A DNA stretch of 64,000 nucleotides from Maylandia zebra (Eukaryota; Chordata; Actinopteri; Cichliformes; Cichlidae). Position numbers and translations under genes: made by a program. Below are positions 13,301 through 23,754 of this stretch, piece by piece (the stretch's first letter is position 1; every line of letters begins with the position of its first letter). The DNA is taken from assembly GCF_041146795.1 (NCBI RefSeq), contig NC_135168.1:14126131-14190130 (forward strand), written 5' to 3'. The notes under the pieces were generated by a model. It did no database searches. It was not told the origin of the DNA and saw nothing but the letters and a program-made list of their open reading frames with translations.

Positions 13301-16300
13301 GTGGGACATTGAGAGCTGAAGTCAAACAGCAGTGAGAATGAAAGACTGATTCATTTCTATTTAGTCTTGTGATGTGCAGCTTTGTTCAGAGCATTAAGGC
13401 CCAGCAAAGATTACTGAGGTCATAGAGTCCTGATGAAACCTGTGTGCTTATAGAAACTGAGACCAGATGAACCAGAATAGAAGGACATTAAAATGAAGTG
13501 TCAGCTACACAAAGGCAAAGCTATTCAGTTGTTGCTGTGAGTTATTTAAATGGAGGATGGAGTCAGACTTTAAGCTGCTGGACTCAGTCACTATATCCTG
13601 TTGTCCTCATAGAACCTGGACACACAGCCTCACCTGTGACACAGTGACACACAGTGTGGGCTACACACACATTAGAAAGTGGATCAGTCACACTTGTGCA
13701 ATCATTTGTTGTGCTGGGAAACCATGAACACTTTGAATCACATTAATGGCTTTGTTACAGCAACATTCGATCATGAGTTCAAAAGTAGTGCATTGTGTAC
13801 TTATTTTAATAGTACTGCAGTATGAGAAGTGCAACATTCAGTGTGCAGAAACAGATCAGGTGCTTTCTAACAGCAGTGTTCCCTTTAACACAGCAGCAGT
13901 TCAAATATTTCTGTCAGTCTGAGCTGAAACATGAATCTAATCAAATATCAAATCAAAGTTCTTTGCCTCTGCCAGGACGTTAACATTTGATCTAGTTTTT
14001 TACAAAGTTCCCTCAGCGTCCAGAGCCACCAACATACCTTTGATCAACAGCAAGTGAACATTTATAAATGTGTGTTTCCAGAACAGGAAGCAGCAGAACT
14101 ATTGTTCTGTTATCAGGCAGCAGCACAAACGCTCATCAGCTCATTTACTGTGCAGGACTTTGAGTGTGTGAAGTGTGTGTTTGTGCTGGATTTCCTTTGG
14201 AGAATCTCAGTCAGAAACCAGACAAAGAAAAACTCTTTCAACAGTCCAGGTTGAGTTGACAACATGAACTGCATTTATCTTCCTCTGACTGACATGTTCT
14301 TCCTCCTCTGCACCGAGCCAGCTGCTAAGACTCACAAGCTCATTGACATTTTCTGATGATAAAGAAACTCTCTTCTTCTGCACAATATGAGCAGCAACAG
14401 AGAAGAAGCTTTCACAGGTACAGATGTTGCAGCTGTGGCCAAGTACATGTGCTGCATGTTGGAGCAGCACTCTAATGGACAGGCCTCTGTACTGATGGTG
14501 GGCTCTGCTCTGTGTCCACCACACTGTTCTCAGCTGAGTCTTCCTCCTGTTCACACTCTGATGAAGCACCAACAGGGCCAACTTCTTCTCTGGTGGCTCG
14601 GATGTTGTTGCTTCCACAGGTTTCCCTCCAACAACCCTCTGTTCCTGCAGTAAGTTCAGTAAGATCTGGGTAAACACTTGAGCTCCTTGAATCTGGCTCC
14701 AGCAGCAGTTTTCACATATACAATGTTGGCATTTTGCTTGCGTGTCTCCAGGTCTGTTCTGAATGTAGACTTGAATTTGACCACGTAGGCGGGGTCATCA
14801 CCTGAGCTCTCCATCACCTGAGAGAGATGACAAAACACAGAATCACAGAGCATGAAACCAACGTTTCTCCTCCCAGAAGTTCAGTCACAGACCTGCAACA
14901 GAAACAAGAAGATTCAAATGACGCAGAGCTTTCATTTACTTATATCCACAAACATGTCCTCTACATATTCATGCTGTATTTACACACACATACAGAGGCT
15001 GTTTGTCTCTCACACACAGACAGGACACTGAGAAATACATCATGTTTAATAGCAGCTCATGTGTTACATCTGTAACAGCTGGTTCATGTTGTAACGCCGT
15101 GGCTTTCGTAGTCTCTCCTTTTTCTACAGCTCATGTGTTCTTCTTGTGATGCTGCGTCTTGAGGCTCATACATGCCGTCATTTGTTGATCCTAAGAACGT
15201 TCCTCAGACCGACTTCTTCAACAACAGATAACTTTAGTTGTATCAACACTGCCTCCTGGAACAGTTTAAAATGAACATGTCAAAGATCTGTACCTGTCTC
15301 CATGTTTCTGTCCCCGCCCCTTTCTTTCTGTCCTGGGTCATGTGAGCGCTGCAGTAGTATTAGGCCCACCCTCAATGCTCCCATTGGCTGAGACGCATAA
15401 TGACGCCCATTTCAAGCCAGCACTGATCAACATCCCTCCTGTGACCCATGGCTGTTATATTCAGAGCCAGTGAGCACTTTCACAATAATCATGATTTTAA
15501 AAACTGTGATTAAAATAATTGCTGACGTTAATCAGTTAATGAGTTAACGAGATAATAACAGGTTAAGTTGCCCTAATAATTAGACTTTGATGACAAACTG
15601 ATGTGATCTCCATGTTTCCTTTGTTGGACTGTGGGCGAGTGTCAGAACTGGATGTACTGAGTAACATGTGGAGTTTAAACATGTGTCAGTTCCAGTTTTA
15701 GAGCTCTAAAGTGCAGCTATCATGTTAGGAATATGTTAGGAATAGACAGGAACACTGAGCACACTGAGGTCAAATCTTTATTTTACCACTCGCTGCATTC
15801 TTGATGTTCATGAATTCAGCAGCTTCATGATTGTCTGCAGCATTAATCTCATATTTCCATTAAAGTGTTGAATTTGACTGTTTGATGTTCTTTATGATCT
15901 CTGGCACCAGTTCATCTGTAGGCTGAGCTCAGTCCATCCAGTTAGTGAAATGATGTTTAAAGGTCTCCTTGTTCTGTGAGCGTGCACAGATCCTGAAGCA
16001 GAAAGCCTGGGTTACAGAGAAATGATCATCACTGTGATGATGCTCATCATCTCTGACTGGGATTTGAGGTTTTGTCAAAGCAGCAAAGAAAGCCTGGCTA
16101 TGTTGGACTGGGTGTGGCAGCAGATCCCAGTTTGAGTTCAGGAGACAGACACCCTCTCTACTTTGAAGATCAGCTTCAAACTTTCCTTTTTGATAAAACT
16201 TATAGTTCGAGCTGGATCAGGTGACCCTGAACCATCCCTTAGTTATGCTGCTATAGGCTCAGGCTGTTGGTGGACTTCCCAGGATGCTCTGCTTTCTTCT

Positions 16301-19300
16301 CCCCTCTTTTCACTCCTGATGCTTTTATATGTCACTACTGCATGTCCTTAACTTTTGTCTCTCTGTTTAGTTCTTGTCTCTCTGAGCTCATCTCTTCTCT
16401 TTCCCCTCACCCTGCAACCAGTCATGGTAGATGCTCCTCCTGGAGCCTGTTTTCACTGGGAGGATCTTTGTGTCAAAGGGAGTTCTTCTTCCCACCATCA
16501 CCAAGTGCTGCTCACAGTCGATTGTCTGATGTTTGGGGCTTTCTCTCTAATATTGGAGGCTGTTACCTTACACTGTTAAACAGCTTCAGATGACTGTTGT
16601 TGTCTGTTGGGTATTGTCACTTATAAATAAAGTTACATTGAATGGATGTAAATGGATAGATGTTATTGTGACAAAGAGAAAACAACTGTTGACAGATAGA
16701 TTGTTGTTTTGTGTGTCTGCAGTCTGTCAGGCTGTCTGATCACAGAGGAAGGCTGTACTTCTCTGGCCTCCGCTCTGAGCTCCAACCCCTCCCATCTGAG
16801 AGAGCTGGACCTGAGCTACAATCATCCAGGTCCCTCAGGAATGAAGCTGCTGTCGGCTGGACTGAAGGATCCAGGCTGGAGACTGGACACTCTCAGGTAT
16901 GGAGAGAAAATCTGATAGAGGAGGAAGAGCTGGAAACATTTCCTGTGTCTTTCACTCACTTCCTGTTTGTTTCCTGCAGATGACACATGAACAATCACAC
17001 ATGCAGGAATATTTTCAGGGACAGACACACTAGTCTAGCTGGATAGTTCATGGATATTTATGTAGGGGTCTCCAAGGAGTCTGTTTGCAGGAACATTTAG
17101 GTCACAGGTGTACCTGATATAGATGCCAGTGTACCTAATAAAGTGTCAGCTAACATTTGGAAATGGAAGCTTAAATAATGACAAACTGTACATTCACAGC
17201 TGAATTCACAATAAATTTGTTCTGAAGTGCACATTTTTCTGTTATTGTTCTCAAACAACAGAATGAGAATGAAATATTGATTCTAACAGGGCCCATAAAC
17301 AGCATTAGCTTAGCAGCATTAGCTTATCAGAGTTTCTATCATGGTCACAGAAATCTTTAGCAGAGAAAAGTGGCCTACTTAGCAATAACTGCTCAAGTTG
17401 TATAAAGAAAGGGAAAACAGTATTAGCATTAGCTGCTAATGGCAGCTTACTTAGCATAAACTCTTCACATCTTTATAATGCAAGGGAAAGGAGTCACTCA
17501 TGGAAGCCTATTTAGCATTAACGTCTCACATCATTATAAAACAAGAGAAAAGGGTATTAGCATAAGCTACTAATGCTTATTCACCTCAAATTATCTTTAG
17601 CTGCTAATGGTAGCCTACTTAGCATTAACTCCTCACTAATATAATGCTAATTCATATCAAATTAGCATTAGCTGCTCATATTGTTATAAGGAAAGAGAAA
17701 ACAATATTAGCATTAGCTACTAATAGTTATTCAGCCCTAATTAGAATAAGCCTCTAAAAGCAGCCTACTTAGCATTAACTCCTCACACCGTTGTTACCCA
17801 ACGGAAAAGAGTATTAGTATTAGCTACTATCATTTTTAATAAGTAAGAGAAAACAGTGTTAGCATTATTGAATAATGCTAATTCACACTAAATTAGAATC
17901 ACCTATTTACAAGAGCGTACTTAGAATTAGCTGCTCACATTGTTAAAAAGGGAAAACAGTATTAGTATTAGCACATAATGCTAATTCACGTCAAAGTAGC
18001 ATTAGTTAATAATGGCAGCCTACTTAGCATTAACTGCTCACTAATATAATGCTAATTCACATCAAATTAGCATTAGCTGCTCACATTGTTAAAAGGGAAA
18101 ACAATAATAGCATTAGCTGCTAATAATTATTCACCTAATTAGAGTTAGCCCCTAATGGCAGCCTAGTTAGCATTAACTCCTGACATCGTTATAATGCAGG
18201 GGAAAAGGGTTACCATTATCGGATAATGCTAATTTACATCAAATTAACAATAGTTAATAATGGTAGACTTCGTATCACTAGCTGCTGTCATTCTTACAAA
18301 GCAAAGGAAAACAATATGAGCATTAGCTGCTAATGCTTTTTCATCTAAAATTAGCATTAGCAGCTAATGGCAGCCTACTTAGCATTAACTCCTCACTAAT
18401 ATAATGCTAATTCACGTCAAATTAGCATTAGCTGCTAGCATCAGCCTACCTAGCACTAGCTGTTCACATTGTTAAAAGGGAAGAGAAAACGATATTAGCA
18501 TTAGCTACTAATAATTATTCACCCCTAATTAGAATTAGCCGCTAATGGCAGTATACTTAGCATTAACTCCTCACATTGTTATAATGTAAGGGAAAAGAAT
18601 TAGCATTATCTAATAATGTTGACCTTGGCCCACTGGAAAAGTTCAGAACTAAAGATTTAGGAGTGTTTCTCGATAGCTCTTTCTCATTTGAGAAACAAAT
18701 TCTGTTATTAAAACCAGCTGTAAGGTTTATATTGTTGATTGTCATTTATACTTAGAAATATTTACTCATATATGCTTAGAGTTGTATAATTGATTGCATA
18801 ATGATAGAGGATTGATCCTTAGTAGTGTGTAAAGACTCTGTGTGCCTTCCAGAATGCTCTGGCATGCACACACCACTTGGGGCCATGAGAGAGGTCGTAC
18901 CCTCTCTTACTGATTTATGGTGTAGGACAGGGGTCTCAAACTCAATTTAGCTGGGGGCCGCTGCAGGCAGAGTCTGGGTGAGGCTGGGCCGCATTAGGTT
19001 TTCTACAAGAAAGGCATGGTTAAAAAATTCCAATCTTCTCAAATCTCTTTATTTTTATTTTTTAACACAAAATATGAAAAATAAATAAACAAATTAAGAA
19101 TTAATAAGAAAATAAATCAATCTGTAATACATAAATAAAATAATAATAAGATATTTTTAGTCAGTGAACTTGTGTGTTTCTTTCAGTCTTCTATATCTGC
19201 TGTATTTAGATTGAAATGTCTGTATTAACAGTTCTATAACCTTCTTCTGAACATGAATGGAACACTGTAGAAAATGAACTGTTCTTCTGAACATGGCTTC

Positions 19301-21263
19301 TCTTGCCTACTCCTTGCTGCTAGAGACTAGAGATGGCACGATACCACTTTTTTATGTCCGATACCGATATCATAAATTTGGATATCTGCCGATACCGATA
19401 TGAATCCGATATAGTGTTTTTTAATCAACAAAACTGTTTTTTAAAATATCTTGCTGCATTTTGAAAGTCTGCAAGTTCATACTCAAGTTTAAAACAACAA
19501 CTACACTAAAGCTATTCTGTTATACCTGTATACAAAAAAAACATTTCATAGTTCAGCAATACTGATCAATCTAATAAACTTAGACCTACACCATCCTCCC
19601 TATTCTGGTATTTTAAAGAGTACTTAGCGTAAATATTAAGCAACCTAACTAATAGGGTTCCAACTCCCAGCAACAACAAAAATAAATAAATAAAAAATAG
19701 GGAACCACCCCTCACGCTCCACCTTATGATGCTCAATCGACGTAATCAACCTTAATTTGATGCATTGTGAAAAAAAATGCACAGAAATCAATTATTTTTC
19801 AAGAAATATTAAATAGATTCAACATCTTTCTTCAACAAAATTGCAGACTGCACAGATGGTACCTTCCCAAAGTAAAAAGTACTATAGCTTACTAGGGTAT
19901 ATATATTAGACTTAATAGTTACTATATACAGTAATTGACTTCTATTCATTTTACATCAAATTAAAACTTTGGGTGTAAGATTCAGATAATTATTTATTAA
20001 AAGCTCGACATTTTAAATGAGAATAAGAAAGAAAAGTCTGTCTTTGTGCCCCCTTTTCCCAGTTAATGCCCTATCGGCCCCCCTGGCTAAACTTTGCTAG
20101 AGTTTATCCGCCCCTGCACAGTTACCAGCCGTCAGCTACGTAGAAAAAGATCCTGGTGTAGAAAGTAATATTAAATAAATTGTAACAACAGCTTATCAAG
20201 ATTAAACGTGCTGCTGTTGTTCAGCCGCTGGTTTCCTCTTTCTGGTGCAAAGTGGGCCAAAAACAAACAAGAGAGACGGACTCGCGACAGAAAAGCCGAT
20301 CAGCTGATCATTAAGCAGTTTCATGATTGAAGTAGCAGCAAGAAGAGGCAGTCGCTTGTTAAGCTTAACGCAGGAATGCTTTACAAACATTCAGAGATGG
20401 ACTTACACACTTGCTTTACTTCTCTCGGGATAACTTTGTCGGAGATGAAATGCCGGGTTGCTAGCGAAGCTCCACATGCTATCCAGACCACCGACAGGTC
20501 CCGCATGCCACAGCCGCTCTATCACGTGATGCACACTGCTCCGACGTGCTAACGTTCTGAGGTGAGTTACGGCGTGTTGCAAGTTTTGTGAGGTGCTTTC
20601 GTGATATTTAATGGATCGGATTACATTTTTTATTTTTCTCCGATATCTGATCCAGTAATTTAGGTCAGTATCGGACCGATACCGATACGTAATATCGGAT
20701 CGGTCCATCTCTACTACTTTTAATACAGGGGCTCAAAAACAACAACATCTTTATTATATATCAGGACAGAAAGTCATTTCATCTCAAAGGGAAACAGCTT
20801 TATTTGGAATAACCAGCACTATCAACTGGTTTGGGATCTCCACCAGTTTCATGTCTTTGCAGCTTCTCCAACAAAGTTCCTGTAAAATCAGCATGTTTGT
20901 CTTTATTGGTTTGATAGTGATTGATTATTCAGTCCCAATCTGCTGTCATCTAAAGAACAAAATGATGTTTCTATGAGTCACAAAGCTCCAGATGTTGTCG
21001 GCTTCACAAAGAAAACAAAGAACTTAAACACAAAGTGTTTGGAGCCAAAATGTTCCCAAGCTGCTCTTTTTGAAATGGCAGAGGTACAGTGGTGTCTAAC
21101 AGCACACTGTGGAAGGCAAACATGTTATTGTTGGATGAAACTTCATGAATCCTTTGTAGATTTGAGCTGTTGGAGCCTTTCTTTTCTCTTCAGGTGTACA
21201 GATGCTGAGGAGGCAGGTGAAGCAGGTGGAGCTGTTGTGATGCTGGCAGAGGGTGTGTCTTAG
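4225..21263 (+). CDS. NLRC3-like NLR (FISNA-NACHT-LRR) immune receptor gene, eight coding exons
   Basis: This is a fish-specific NOD-like receptor, a cytosolic ATP-binding sensor presumed to act in innate immunity. Exons 4225-4313, 4398-4517, 6750-6828, 8820-9024, 9176-10970, 11464-11637, 16723-16896 and 21194-21263 all have AG/GT borders and matching phases and join to 901 codons plus TAG. Order: a short charged N-terminus (residues 1-96), a helical segment (about 97-164), FISNA (about 165-240), NACHT with Walker A GVAGIGKT at residues 262-269 and Walker [11 protein letters not shown] near 333-342, a winged-helix/helical region, then two LRR units. No PYD or CARD is seen at the N-terminus and no B30.2/SPRY exon was found, although many relatives end in one. 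Two LRR exons is a short array. The last exon is the weakest part; a rival lies at 22607. The start is the first ATG after the 4187 acceptor. The intact NACHT exon argues for function. Confidence 0.85.
4398..4517 (+). CDS. NLR coding exon 2
   Basis: Acceptor TTCACAG ends at 4397 and the donor GTGAGC starts at 4518. The exon has 120 bases and keeps phase 2 on both sides, so it could be skipped or duplicated without frame loss. It encodes a basic, Ser-rich linker ([20 protein letters not shown]). Confidence 0.75.
4518..6749. other. NLR intron with an hAT-like insert
   Basis: The intron between coding exons 2 and 3. About half is the TGACAGCACT-ended element listed separately (5137-6319). The remainder has no recognised content. 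Confidence 0.6.
5137..6319. mobile_element. hAT-like non-autonomous element with GATTAATC arms
   Basis: The left end reads TAGTGCTGTCAGTAGATTAA and the right end is its imperfect reverse complement, ending TTTTGACAGCACTG near 6319. GATTAATCA repeats near the left end are a hallmark of a common fish hAT family. The two 8-base flanks do not match well, so the target duplication is not confirmed. No transposase frame is present. Confidence 0.5.
6750..6828 (+). CDS. NLR coding exon 3
   Basis: Acceptor CCTCCACAG ends at 6749. It encodes [20 protein letters not shown] and LDSIFM, and ends in phase 0 before GT at 6829. This Gln/Ser-rich piece directly before the helical exon is characteristic of fish NLR-C genes. 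The donor ATG|GTCTGT is weak. Confidence 0.75.
7925..8500 (-). mobile_element. Penelope-like element fragment (GIY-YIG end), internally deleted
   Basis: The minus strand from about 8500 to 8262 encodes [20 protein letters not shown], then [14 protein letters not shown], joined directly to [16 protein letters not shown]. In Penelope-like elements the RT end and the GIY-YIG endonuclease are separated by well over 100 residues, so a clean internal deletion is inferred between LSKC and ERWF. The 3' untranslated tail follows down to 7925. It lies in the NLR intron before the exon at 8820. Confidence 0.7.
8600..8670 (+). repeat. Penelope-like element tail, opposite orientation
   Basis: Bases here (GTTTCTCCCACTGAAA followed by GAACAGCATCAACGTTTTGG) match the tail of the element at 7925-8500 but on the plus strand. 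The two tails face each other about 0.6 kb apart, a layout that Penelope-like elements often leave. Confidence 0.5.
8820..9024 (+). CDS. NLR coding exon 4 (helical segment before FISNA)
   Basis: Acceptor CTGTTCCAG ends at 8819 and GT starts at 9025. The exon is open from 8730, but the splice site and phase 0 entry from exon 3 place the true start at 8820. It encodes [20 protein letters not shown] through [16 protein letters not shown], an amphipathic helical stretch conserved upstream of FISNA in fish NLRs. Confidence 0.85.
9176..10970 (+). CDS. NLR coding exon 5: FISNA and NACHT domains
   Basis: A single uninterrupted 1,795-base exon from the acceptor TTATTCAG to the donor GTGAGT at 10971. 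FISNA begins with [20 protein letters not shown] and reaches [16 protein letters not shown] carries Walker A GVAGIGKT (9466-9489), the FPFTFRELN motif, Walker [11 protein letters not shown] (about 9681-9713), and the sensor-like [17 protein letters not shown]. The C-terminal half ([33 protein letters not shown]) is the winged-helix and helical part. No frameshift or stop is seen, so the ATPase module looks intact. The exon exits in phase 2 and joins the first LRR exon. Confidence 0.92.
11464..11637 (+). CDS. NLR LRR exon 1
   Basis: A 174-base symmetric exon between TTTTTCAG and GTGAGA. It encodes [20 protein letters not shown] and, later, [20 protein letters not shown], a ribonuclease-inhibitor-type leucine-rich pair. 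The 174-base, phase 2-2 unit is the standard fish NLR LRR exon. Confidence 0.9.
12968..13014 (-). repeat. hAT terminal sequence
   Basis: GGCCCACGGGCCATATGTTT followed by GACACCCCTG at the edge is, read on the minus strand, the CAGGGGTGTCAAAC terminus of a widespread hAT group. The opposite end was not located. Confidence 0.5.
14290..14880 (-). pseudogene. hAT (ZBED-like) transposase C-terminal remnant
   Basis: Two minus-strand frames carry conserved pieces of one hAT transposase. The 14853-14670 frame reads [20 protein letters not shown] and then RFKELKCLP. The frame below 14677 reads [13 protein letters not shown] and, after frame changes, [15 protein letters not shown] followed by [20 protein letters not shown], the hAT dimerisation region with its usual end. 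Several frameshifts separate the parts, so this is a dead copy. hAT arm sequence at 15460-15595 may be its terminal region. Confidence 0.75.
15460..15595. repeat. hAT arm sequence (TTAATCAGTTAATGAG type)
   Basis: The run GATTAAAATAATTGCTGACG, TTAATCAGTTAATGAGTTAA and GTTAAGTTGCCCTAAT matches the terminal arm of common fish hAT elements. It probably belongs with the transposase remnant at 14290-14880. Confidence 0.45.
16100..16645 (+). repeat. LINE-like 3' region (dispersed fish repeat)
   Basis: The segment with CTTTTTGATAAAACTTATAG, TGACCCTGAACCATCCCTTA and a closing ATAAATAAAGTTACATTGAA resembles a very common fish repeat that ends in an ATAAATAAA-type tail. The assignment is from general recognition, not alignment. 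It directly precedes the second LRR exon. Confidence 0.4.
16723..16896 (+). CDS. NLR LRR exon 2
   Basis: A 174-base exon between GTGTCTGCAG and GTATGG, phase 2-2 like the first LRR exon. It encodes [20 protein letters not shown] and [20 protein letters not shown]. In relatives this 'NHPGPSG' LRR is usually the last one before the C-terminal B30.2 exon, which I do not find here. Confidence 0.9.
17285..18625. repeat. TTAGC-rich complex tandem array
   Basis: More than 1.3 kb of degenerate repeats built from ATTAGCATTAGCTGCTAATG words. The phrase CCTACTTAGCATTAACTCCTCAC recurs in recognisable form about eight times, with uneven spacing of about 60-250 bases. GGGAAAAC spacers and AATAATTATTCACC blocks also recur. 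No coding potential. Confidence 0.85.
18928..20800. mobile_element. hAT element left end, interrupted by a second element
   Basis: CAGGGGTCTCAAACTCAATT at 18928 is an hAT terminal motif and is followed by typical AT-rich non-autonomous hAT sequence to about 19327. Related sequence seems to resume after 20713. The far terminus was not found, so the right limit is approximate. Confidence 0.45.
19328..20713. mobile_element. TIR element with CGATACCGATA subterminal repeats
   Basis: The left end TAGAGATGGCACGATACCAC is mirrored by CGGTCCATCTCTA at 20701-20713. Both arms repeat CCGATACCGATA and TCCGATAT words. TA or CTA flanks the element; an 8-base duplication is not evident. No intact transposase is present. 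It sits inside the hAT sequence that starts at 18928. Confidence 0.65.
21194..21263 (+). CDS. candidate NLR terminal exon
   Basis: A polypyrimidine-CAG acceptor ends at 21193 and the phase 2 entry required by the last LRR exon gives [20 protein letters not shown], then VS and TAG. It lacks similarity to any domain I know. The exon at 22607 has a related beginning (CTEESVET...) and the same phase, so the two may be alternative ends. Confidence 0.3.
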
Positions 21264-21516
21264 TAACTCTGTGAGGCAGAACTGGATCCAACATTGTGGA
21301 TGTGTTGATGTTGGAGCCATTAAGAGTCTCTGGCCACACTGTAGGATTTCCCTTTGATCCACTGTGGGGGCATTTTGGAGTCTGTCAGTGAAACTCTTCA
21401 TGTTTGTGTTTGACTCCAGTTTATAGAAACAGAGAAATGTGTCATGCTTTTGTTCGGCCTCCACACATTTGTTCATTGGTTGGACTTTTTGGAAGGAGAC
21501 ACATTGAAAACCATGT

Positions 21517-21782
21517 TGTAACGGTGGACCCAAGAAATACCAGCCGGAGCGACTTTGACAGTGCAGAACTTTTTATTGAACTCGGGGTTGTACGTGGACA
21601 CATATACTCCGCGCTCTCTTTCTCTGCTGTCACCTCCGTCTCCGTCTGTCACTGCCAACATATAAAGAGACACAATCACTGTCAGATCCCAGCACACCTG
21701 TTCACCCCGCCCCTGCGCCGCCCCGGGAGCTCACTGCGTCACGCCTCCTCTGCAGCTGGCCAAGGACCACACCCACGCCACA
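21517..21782 (-). mobile_element. solo LTR with 5-base target duplication
   Basis: The segment is flanked by CATGT at 21512-21516 and 21783-21787. On the minus strand it runs from TGTGGCGTGGG to CCACCGTTACA, with a TATA-like TTTATATG near 21660 and AATAAA near 21574, the layout of an LTR. No internal retroelement sequence is attached, which fits recombination between two LTRs. Confidence 0.75.
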
Positions 21783-21787
21783 CATGT

Positions 21788-23625
21788 TAATAAGATCTTG
21801 TTGTTTCCTGTGGATCCGACGCAGAGAGTGGACTTCAGACAGAAAGCGTGGAAGAGATTTTAGAGGCCGTGTGTGGCAACAGGAAGTTTCTGTGTGTTTG
21901 CTGATCTTACATGTGGAAAACAACACGTGATGTTTGTGAAGTTCTACAATGATCATTGTTCTCACAGCATTTTGAGTGGGAACAGTTCAAACTGGGAGTA
22001 GTGGGAGTTATTTACTGATTGAAACAAGCTGAATGTTTCTGTGACGATGAAGATCAGCAGCTCAGCTGATCAATGAACTGACATCTATCAGTCGTTTCAT
22101 GAGATGAAGTCATCAGCAGACATTTGTTCTGACTGTGTGATGAATGTCAGAACGTCAGGGCTCTGCTTTAGTCACTGCTTGATGATCATTGGCTCATTGT
22201 TGAATCCAGGGGCCCAGTCTGACCTCTGACCTTTGCTGCAGGTCTTCTGTGTTATCTCCACTTTCATGTCTGATCTTCTGCTGTATCGTCCAAAATAAAC
22301 ATCTGGATCATTTCCAACACTTCAGCAGATCTTTAGTTTGGGCAGTGCAGCACAGAATAACACATATTGTACTATACTGCCCACTTCCTGATCTTATTGG
22401 ATCTGTGTGTGAGGTTGGTGAAGGAAACACATGTTTACTGAGTGAGTCGCTGCCATTAGGAACTAGTTTTTATATCACAGCCTGGAAATCACACAGGACC
22501 ATTTCTGCAAGTGAAAAGTCGTCATTGGAGGAAAATGATTGTGTAGTTTGTGCGACTGAAGAATTGTCCCAACTACATGTGCTGCTGACCTTTGACCTTT
22601 CTTTAGGTGCACAGAGGAGTCTGTGGAAACATCCAGAACTGAGGCAGTGCTACAGATGCTTCAAATAAAGTGGTGTATTATCCATGTTTTCTATGGATCA
22701 CATCCAGTATCCTGATCTAACGAGCCCCCTTTTTGTGGATTTTAGAGCCTCTGACTTTTGCTGCGTCTCATTTCAAGCACAAGAGCAAGAAGTGGATGAA
22801 GAAATGGGGCGAGTGGGGTCAGTGTGGTGCATGTCAGCTGTGCTCACACATGCTTTCACAAAGAACATGTGTGTTCATCGGCAGCATTAAGGTGCACTTT
22901 AGTCTTCATAATAATAAAGTATTCTGACTTTATTCTTCTGAATCCTCACAGTTATGTTGCAGCTCTGCTCTGCTTTAAGAAAATGTTCTACCAGGATGGT
23001 ACTTTCCTAAACGTGTTCTCCAAATGTTCCCAAAGACTTTGTTCTAAGTAGTTCTACATGATGAAACATCCACACTAAGTTTAAGAAGGACACACAAACA
23101 CCATCTGTCCTTTCATCATGTGTACAAATGTGTTCAGATGTCAAATGTACCGTGAATGGATGCAAATGTGGATCGTTCCAATAAAATGAGACAGTTTTGT
23201 AAGTGGATCCCAGTTTGAAGTTCATTAAAACCTATAAGAACATGTTATTCAAACCAATTTTATCCAACAGGAAGAAGGATCAGGGGAACAGGAAACATTC
23301 AAACATGTTTACTGTAAGAACTGCACAAAGGAAGGAAACACAATCCTACACACGAGCACTTTAAAATGGACATTTAGCTTTTCAAACATCAGGGAGCTGC
23401 AATAACAACACTGTGCCCATTCTGATCAGACTGAAAGATTTATAGAGATTTATCCATGTGCTGGAAAAGGATTTGATATCAACATAGATGCAGATTAGCA
23501 GGAGCATTTTCTTCATATTGATTTAGAGTTCAGTACCAGGAATATGTAGAATTAACATCTGTGCGCATGACGAGTGATGAAAATTCAAAGTCAGGCTTTC
23601 AAAGGATGTCAGAATTGGTGTCTCT
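21788..23625. other. region downstream of the NLR gene
   Basis: Apart from the candidate exon at 22607, nothing recognisable as a gene appears. Scattered short frames have no family features. Confidence 0.4.
22607..22715 (+). CDS. alternative candidate NLR terminal exon
   Basis: The acceptor CTTTCTTTAG ends at 22606. In phase 2 it reads CTEESVETSRTEAVLQMLQI and reaches TGA at 22713-22715. An AATAAA lies within it at about 22666 and another at about 22911. It opens like the 21194 exon (CT-D/E-EE), which suggests duplicated or alternative terminal exons. Without transcript data this remains weak. Confidence 0.25.
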
Positions 23626-23629
23626 ATCT

Positions 23630-23695
23630 GTGACTGTCCCAGAGGAACCTACCTGAGGGATTATTACAGATCTGTCTATATAGAAAGACTTGCAT
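23630..23695 (+). repeat. small Rex1-like LINE 3' tail
   Basis: GTCCCAGAGGAACCTACCTG followed by AGGGATTATTACAGATCTGT matches the tail of the LINE end at 31400-32066 (TTTCCCAGAGGAACCCACCC, then GAGGGATTAATAAAG). It is an extremely 5'-truncated copy. Confidence 0.45.
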
Positions 23696-23754
23696 TGATT
23701 CGCAGTGTACAATTCTTTCTAATCTAATAACATCTTCCTCCAAATCCTGTTTCT

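Larger units (their letters stand above)
11638..16722. other. 5.1 kb NLR intron
   Basis: The intron between the two LRR exons. It contains an hAT terminal piece near 12970-13014, a broken hAT transposase (14290-14880), hAT arm sequence (15460-15595) and a LINE-like 3' end (16100-16645). The 11638-12960 and 13015-14250 stretches show nothing I recognise. Confidence 0.6.
16897..21193. other. 4.3 kb NLR intron or 3' region
   Basis: It holds a TTAGC-rich repeat array (17285-18625) and two nested hAT-like elements (18928 onward, 19328-20713). I see no B30.2/SPRY coding sequence on either strand. Confidence 0.6.

Noticed and set aside
21404..21790. 128-codon plus-strand frame
   Set aside because: It crosses the edge of a solo LTR and has no domain or splice context.
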